A stretch of 56,492 nucleotides of DNA from Candidatus Zambryskibacteria bacterium CG10_big_fil_rev_8_21_14_0_10_42_12 (GTDB taxonomy: Bacteria > Patescibacteriota > Minisyncoccia > Phycocordibacterales > 1-14-0-10-42-12), in NCBI GenBank assembly GCA_002787695.1, contig PCXL01000008.1:1-56492 (forward strand), in the 5' to 3' direction. Under the pieces are notes generated by a model, which saw only the letters and a list, made by a program, of their open reading frames with translations, was not told where the DNA came from and did no database searches. How positions within the stretch are numbered: the stretch's first letter is position 1; every line of letters begins with the position of its first letter. Both the position numbers and the translations under genes were made by a program. This document shows positions 49,833 through 56,492 of this stretch, in pieces.

Positions 49833-50224
49833 ACTAGAGGTGGGTTTCTTAGTTTAATATGTTTAGTATGTCTCAACATATGTTCGGGGCATTTTTATGT
49901 ATGAAAAATTGTGTGAACAGGGATGGGCGCATCTCCATATTCGGATGTGGTGAGGATCTTTTTTGTTTCGATACACATGTGTGTTATTCGAAATATAGAA
50001 GGAGTTGTCATAAATTTACAGGGTCGTGTAGTTGCAGACTATGTGGGCAGAAATGTTCTAATAGAAGAAAAGGAGGATCTAACGTAAGTGTCGCACAATA
50101 CACAGGCGACAGCTGTTATGTTGTGCAAAGAAAAATGGACGTAAACATCTCGTGGGCTCAAAAAATAAAACATTTCTTTCAAAACCTGTTTTCTAGGTAA
50201 TTGACTTCCCTATTCCTATCCGGT

Positions 50225-50345
50225 ATTGTATTTCTCGCAAGGTCAGAGACAGTGGGCTCCGCAATAGCGGATTAAAGTTGCCTGCCGAGATCTTTCTCCT
50301 ATTTTTAGGTGTCCTTGCATCGAGCTATACTTTGGGATTTATTCT
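50225..50345 (+). promoter_or_regulatory. L10 leader (ribosomal protein autoregulatory leader)
   Basis: CGCAAGGTCAGAGACAGTGGGCTCC...TTAAAGTTGCCTGCCGAGATC...AGGTGTCCTTGCATCGAG upstream of rplJ. Confidence 0.78.
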
Positions 50346-50396
50346 GGAGTTAGTTCACTACAGGTCGGTTCTTTATCAATATAACCATATGTATAT

Positions 50397-50885
50397 ATGG
50401 CAATATCACGAGAAAAAAAGACAGAAGTGCTCGCACAGCTTAAAGATGCTGTAGGTACATCTGATTCTCTGGTGTTTGTTAATTTCAAAGGCATTAGCGG
50501 AAATGATACAACTCTTATGCGCCAAATGCTTCGGTCAAAGGAGATTGGCTATACAGTTGCAAAAAAATCATTAACACGTCGTGCACTAGATGAAGCAAGT
50601 ATTGCAGGCAGCATGCCTGATCTTCCGGGCGAGTTTGGTCTTGTGTATGGAAAAGACCTTATTGCACCTGCACGAGAAATCTATGTGTTTGAAAAGAAAT
50701 ATCCAGAGAGTCTTAAAATTACCGGAGGTGTGTTTGAGGGAAAGTATATGTCACGCGACGAAATGCTTTCGATCGCAACAATTCCTGATACACCAGTTCT
50801 CCGAGGAATGTTTGTAAATATTGTGAATAGTCCAATTCAGCGTTTCGTAATTGCGCTTGATCAGATTGCACAATCGAGAAATTAA
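50397..50885 (+). CDS. rplJ: 50S ribosomal protein L10
   Basis: MAISREKKTEVLAQLKDAVGTSDSLVFVNFKGISGNDTTLMRQMLR; followed by rplL. Confidence 0.93.
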   Translation: MAISREKKTEVLAQLKDAVGTSDSLVFVNFKGISGNDTTLMRQMLRSKEIGYTVAKKSLTRRALDEASIAGSMPDLPGEFGLVYGKDLIAPAREIYVFEKKYPESLKITGGVFEGKYMSRDEMLSIATIPDTPVLRGMFVNIVNSPIQRFVIALDQIAQSRN

Positions 50886-50990
50886 AAGTGTAAAAATCAA
50901 AATGAAAAATGACAGTGTAAAGTTAAAAATTTTCTAATTATACATTTTGAATTGTAATTTTGATTTTTGAGATTTAAATTTTAAATTAAT
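50886..50990. repeat. AT-rich inverted repeat between rplJ and rplL
   Basis: AAAAATCAAAAT ... ATTTTGATTTTT arms; resembles the AT-rich insert in the 23S gene. Confidence 0.55.
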
Positions 50991-50994
50991 TATT

Positions 50995-51477
50995 ATGGCA
51001 GACGAAGTAAAAAATGAGGGAGAAGCAGTTGTGGCTCCCGCAGAAGAAACAAAAGCAGAAACAGTAGCTGAAGCTCTTGTAGAAGAAGAGGGGGAAGAAG
51101 TAGAAGTTCCTGCAAAATTTAAAAAGATCGTAGAAGAAATTGAAGGTATGTCAGTACTCGATCTTCACGAACTAGTAAAAGTATTTGAGAAGAAATTCGG
51201 CGTATCAGCTGCAGCAGTGGCGGTTGCTGGTCCTGCGGCTGGTGCCGGAGAAGCAGCAGAGGAGAAAGATAGCTTTAATGTAGAACTTGCAGATGCAGGC
51301 GCACAGAAAATCGCAGTTATTAAAGCTGTGAAAGAAGTGCTGGGTCTTGGTCTCAAAGAGGCAAAAGATCTTGTAGATGCAGCACCTTCTATTCTTAAAG
51401 AAGGAATGAAGAAGGATGAGGCAGAAGCTCTCAAGAAATCAATCGAAGAAGCCGGAGGTAAAGTTAATTTGAAATAA
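50995..51477 (+). CDS. rplL: 50S ribosomal protein L7/L12 with acidic N-terminal extension
   Basis: [71 protein letters not shown]. Confidence 0.96.
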   Translation: MADEVKNEGEAVVAPAEETKAETVAEALVEEEGEEVEVPAKFKKIVEEIEGMSVLDLHELVKVFEKKFGVSAAAVAVAGPAAGAGEAAEEKDSFNVELADAGAQKIAVIKAVKEVLGLGLKEAKDLVDAAPSILKEGMKKDEAEALKKSIEEAGGKVNLK

Positions 51478-51498
51478 TTATTTCAAATTAACTTTACC
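51457..51498. repeat. Perfect 42 bp palindrome spanning rplL stop codon
   Basis: GGTAAAGTTAATTTGAAATAA|TTATTTCAAATTAACTTTACC. Confidence 0.95.
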
Positions 51499-51717
51499 GG
51501 AGTCCCGTACCACTCTGGGCGCAGCGCGCGCCGAATAGGCAGATGTAGCGCTTGCCCGTAACAAAGAGTGGTGCGGGGAGGTGGAAGAATAAACTTCAAT
51601 ATCAAATCAAAAATCCCCTACTCTATAAAGGGATTTTTGTTTTGACATGGTCGCAATATACCTATCTCTTCTCGTCAATTTTTTCTTACGTCTCATTCTG
51701 TTAAAATGCTCATGCAC

Positions 51718-51842
51718 ATGGATCCCGTTAGAAGCCGCGATCGCTTGTGGTATATAAAAACTGTATGGTCGATATTCTCATTTATCAGATAAATATGGCA
51801 GAGAACGAAGGAGTGATCGCGATCTGCTTCTAACGGGATGGA
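51718..51842 (+). repeat. Start-codon element copy 5 (115 bp element 51723-51837 plus ATGGA duplications)
   Basis: ATGGA-TCCCGTTAGAAGC...GCTTCTAACGGG-ATGGA; abuts ATG 51838. Confidence 0.88.
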
Positions 51843-52422
51843 TATTCTAGAAAAACTTTTTGGAGGAGTGGCTAAGGTAAGAATGATGCGACTGTTTTTA
51901 TTTAACCCAGACACCGCTTTCCCCATGCCTAAAATTGCAAAGCGTATCAAGGCCAAACAAGGAGATGTGCGCAAAGAGCTTACCGTCCTTGAAAAGATAG
52001 GGCTTGTAAAAAGAAAAGCAACAACGTATGGCAGAAGAAAAATGCAGGGGTATGTGCTCGACCCCTCATTTCCCTATTTAGAAATGCTTGATAAATTTTT
52101 AACATCTGCACGGCCGCTGACCGACAAGGAGATGATAAGAAAGTTGTCGCGTTGCGGAAAGATAAAGATGGTTGTGCTCGCTGGTATTTTTTTGAAAGAC
52201 CCAGACAGCCGAGCTGACATGCTTGTCGTGGGCGATCAATTAAAACCAAAAGCTCTGCAAAATGCGATATCCGCGATTGAAGCGGATATGGGAAGAGAGC
52301 TCAATTTTGCTGCTTTTGAAACTCCTGACTTTAAATATCGTATGAGTGTCTGCGACAAGCTTGTTCGAGACATATTTGACTACCCTCATATTACAATCCA
52401 CGACAAGATCTCGGTATCTTAA
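51838..52422 (+). CDS. wHTH transcriptional regulator with nucleotidyltransferase-like C-terminal domain
   Basis: MDILEKLFGGVAKVRMMRLFLFNPDTAFPMPKIAKRIKAKQGDVRKELTVLEKIGLVKRK; ADMLVVGDQL. Confidence 0.7.
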   Translation: MDILEKLFGGVAKVRMMRLFLFNPDTAFPMPKIAKRIKAKQGDVRKELTVLEKIGLVKRKATTYGRRKMQGYVLDPSFPYLEMLDKFLTSARPLTDKEMIRKLSRCGKIKMVVLAGIFLKDPDSRADMLVVGDQLKPKALQNAISAIEADMGRELNFAAFETPDFKYRMSVCDKLVRDIFDYPHITIHDKISVS

Positions 52423-52518
52423 AAGCTTGCTATAATAAAGATAGAGCAATTAGCTCTTAGTACACTTATTATTTATTAGGTTAATTTCAGTCGCGGTTTT
52501 ATTGCGACACTCATTTTT

Positions 52519-53214
52519 ATGGTTTTACAAACATGGGGAGATGTACTCACTGCATCATTTCAGGATTTGTGGCGTGCAGTACTAGTTTTTGTTCCCAATC
52601 TCGTAATCGCACTTATTATTGTGCTTTTGGGTTGGGCGATCGGTGCACTTATTGGAAGAATTATTGCGCAAGTTGTTCGATCGATTAAGCTTGATGCCGC
52701 ACTACAGAGTGCGGGAATCGATGCCCTGCTTCGACGAGGAAATGTGTCACTTGATTCAGGCGCATTTCTCGGAGGGCTGGTGAAATGGTTTATCATCATT
52801 GTGTTCTTGGTCGCAGCGTTTGATGTGCTCAAGCTCAATCAGGTAAACATCTTTTTACAACAGGTTGTACTACTCTATCTTCCACAGGTAATTGTGGCAG
52901 TTCTTATACTGCTTGTTGGAGGTGTTGTCGGTGATTTTATGAGTCGCGTGGTTTCTGCATCAGCAAAAACCGCAAGTGTCTCATCTGCAAATTTTCTCGG
53001 CACCGTCACTCGTTGGGCTGTGTGGATTTTTGCAATTCTCATTGCACTTTCTCAGCTCGGTATTGCGACTGCATTTATCCAGACACTCTTTACAGGTTTC
53101 GTGATCGCTTTGGCACTCGGACTTGGATTGGCGTTTGGACTTGGAGGACAAGATGCTGCTAAGGACGTTATTGAAAAGGCTCGACGAGATCTCTCGTCTG
53201 GCCGAGGAGAGTAA
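52519..53214 (+). CDS. Mechanosensitive-channel-like TM helix repeat protein
   Basis: WRAVLVFVPNLVIALIIVLLGWAIGALIGRIIAQVV; LALGLGLAFGLGGQDAAKDVIEKA. Confidence 0.8.
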   Translation: MVLQTWGDVLTASFQDLWRAVLVFVPNLVIALIIVLLGWAIGALIGRIIAQVVRSIKLDAALQSAGIDALLRRGNVSLDSGAFLGGLVKWFIIIVFLVAAFDVLKLNQVNIFLQQVVLLYLPQVIVAVLILLVGGVVGDFMSRVVSASAKTASVSSANFLGTVTRWAVWIFAILIALSQLGIATAFIQTLFTGFVIALALGLGLAFGLGGQDAAKDVIEKARRDLSSGRGE

Positions 53215-53236
53215 CGCCGGCTACAGGTACATTAAT

Positions 53237-53270
53237 TTCAAAAACCGCCTATTCTAGGCGGTTTTTGAAA
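53237..53270 (+). terminator. Rho-independent terminator
   Basis: TTTCAAAAACCGCCT-ATTCT-AGGCGGTTTTTGAAA. Confidence 0.85.
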
Positions 53271-53296
53271 TACGTGTCGATTTTTCCCATATAAGG

Positions 53297-53324
53297 TTGA
53301 CTTTTTTAGTGAATTGACTATACT
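53297..53324 (+). promoter_or_regulatory. Sigma-70-type promoter
   Basis: TTGACT-16 nt-TATACT. Confidence 0.65.
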
Positions 53325-53356
53325 AGACCACGCATGAATACGATTCTTAGAGAAGG

Positions 53357-53422
53357 GCGGATACACTAACAGGTACCTGGTACTTTAAATCGTGTATCCG
53401 CTCCTCTCGGAGCGGATTTTTT
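53357..53422 (+). promoter_or_regulatory. Candidate terminator/antiterminator leader upstream of 23S
   Basis: GCGGATACAC/GTGTATCCGC overlaps the 5' arm of ATCCGCTCC-TCTC-GGAGCGGAT-TTTTT. Confidence 0.55.
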
Positions 53423-53711
53423 GCTCGCGATCTCCAAGGTTTCGGCTTTGGAGATCGCGGGTTGAAAACAGCCTGCACACAAGAACTTTGACAAACAAAA
53501 CCCACCCTAGTCACTTTTGTACTTTTGTATAAAAAGGGGTCGCTAGAGGTGGATGAATCATGCATTTGTGTGAAAACAAATGCATTAACACAGGTAAACT
53601 TATTAGATAACATCTAATAAGAAAACTGCTGTATGAAAATCGATTTCACGCAGCAGAATACATAGAGAATTGTGCAGTATCTTTAGACTGTATGATTCTC
53701 ACAAAAAAGCG

Positions 53712-56492
<2,781 letters not shown>

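Overview
The window looks like a Patescibacteria/CPR (probably Parcubacteria) chromosome segment. It has compact core gene order (rplS, secE-nusG-rplK, folA-thyA/glyA/tmk/dut, argS, ileS, recO, glyS, metG, rpsF-ssb-rpsR, efp, recA, ftsK, rplJ-rplL), four tRNAs, and a partial 23S rRNA running off the right edge. The most unusual signal is a family of five 112-123 bp elements at 5.1, 13.3, 31.9, 39.1 and 51.7 kb. Each ends in a 12 bp inverted repeat (TCCCGTTAGA-NNN ... NNN-TCTAACGGG), abuts the ATG of the downstream gene exactly, and is flanked by a direct duplication of that start codon plus 1-2 nt (ATGAA/ATGAA, ATGAA/ATGAA, ATGT/ATGT, ATGTA/ATGTA, ATGGA/ATGGA). The stem arms co-vary (GAGGC:GCCTC, GAAAC:GTTTC, GAGAC:GTCTC, GAAGC:GCTTC). 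Conceptual removal of the element restores 2-5 nt operon spacing in three cases. This suggests a start-codon-targeting mobile or cis-regulatory RNA element that I cannot assign to a known family. Other notable findings are an IleRS with an apparently catalytic histidine-phosphatase domain inserted in frame, an ORF-less group I intron in the 23S rRNA at the E. coli ~1917 region, a RAYT/REP system, a terminator/antiterminator-like leader upstream of an apparently 16S-unlinked 23S gene, a YkuD + S11 peptidase fusion, and a scattered class of small GC-rich orphan genes with strong Shine-Dalgarno sequences in a genome whose core genes mostly lack them. All calls come from reading the sequence and supplied translations; no searches were run.
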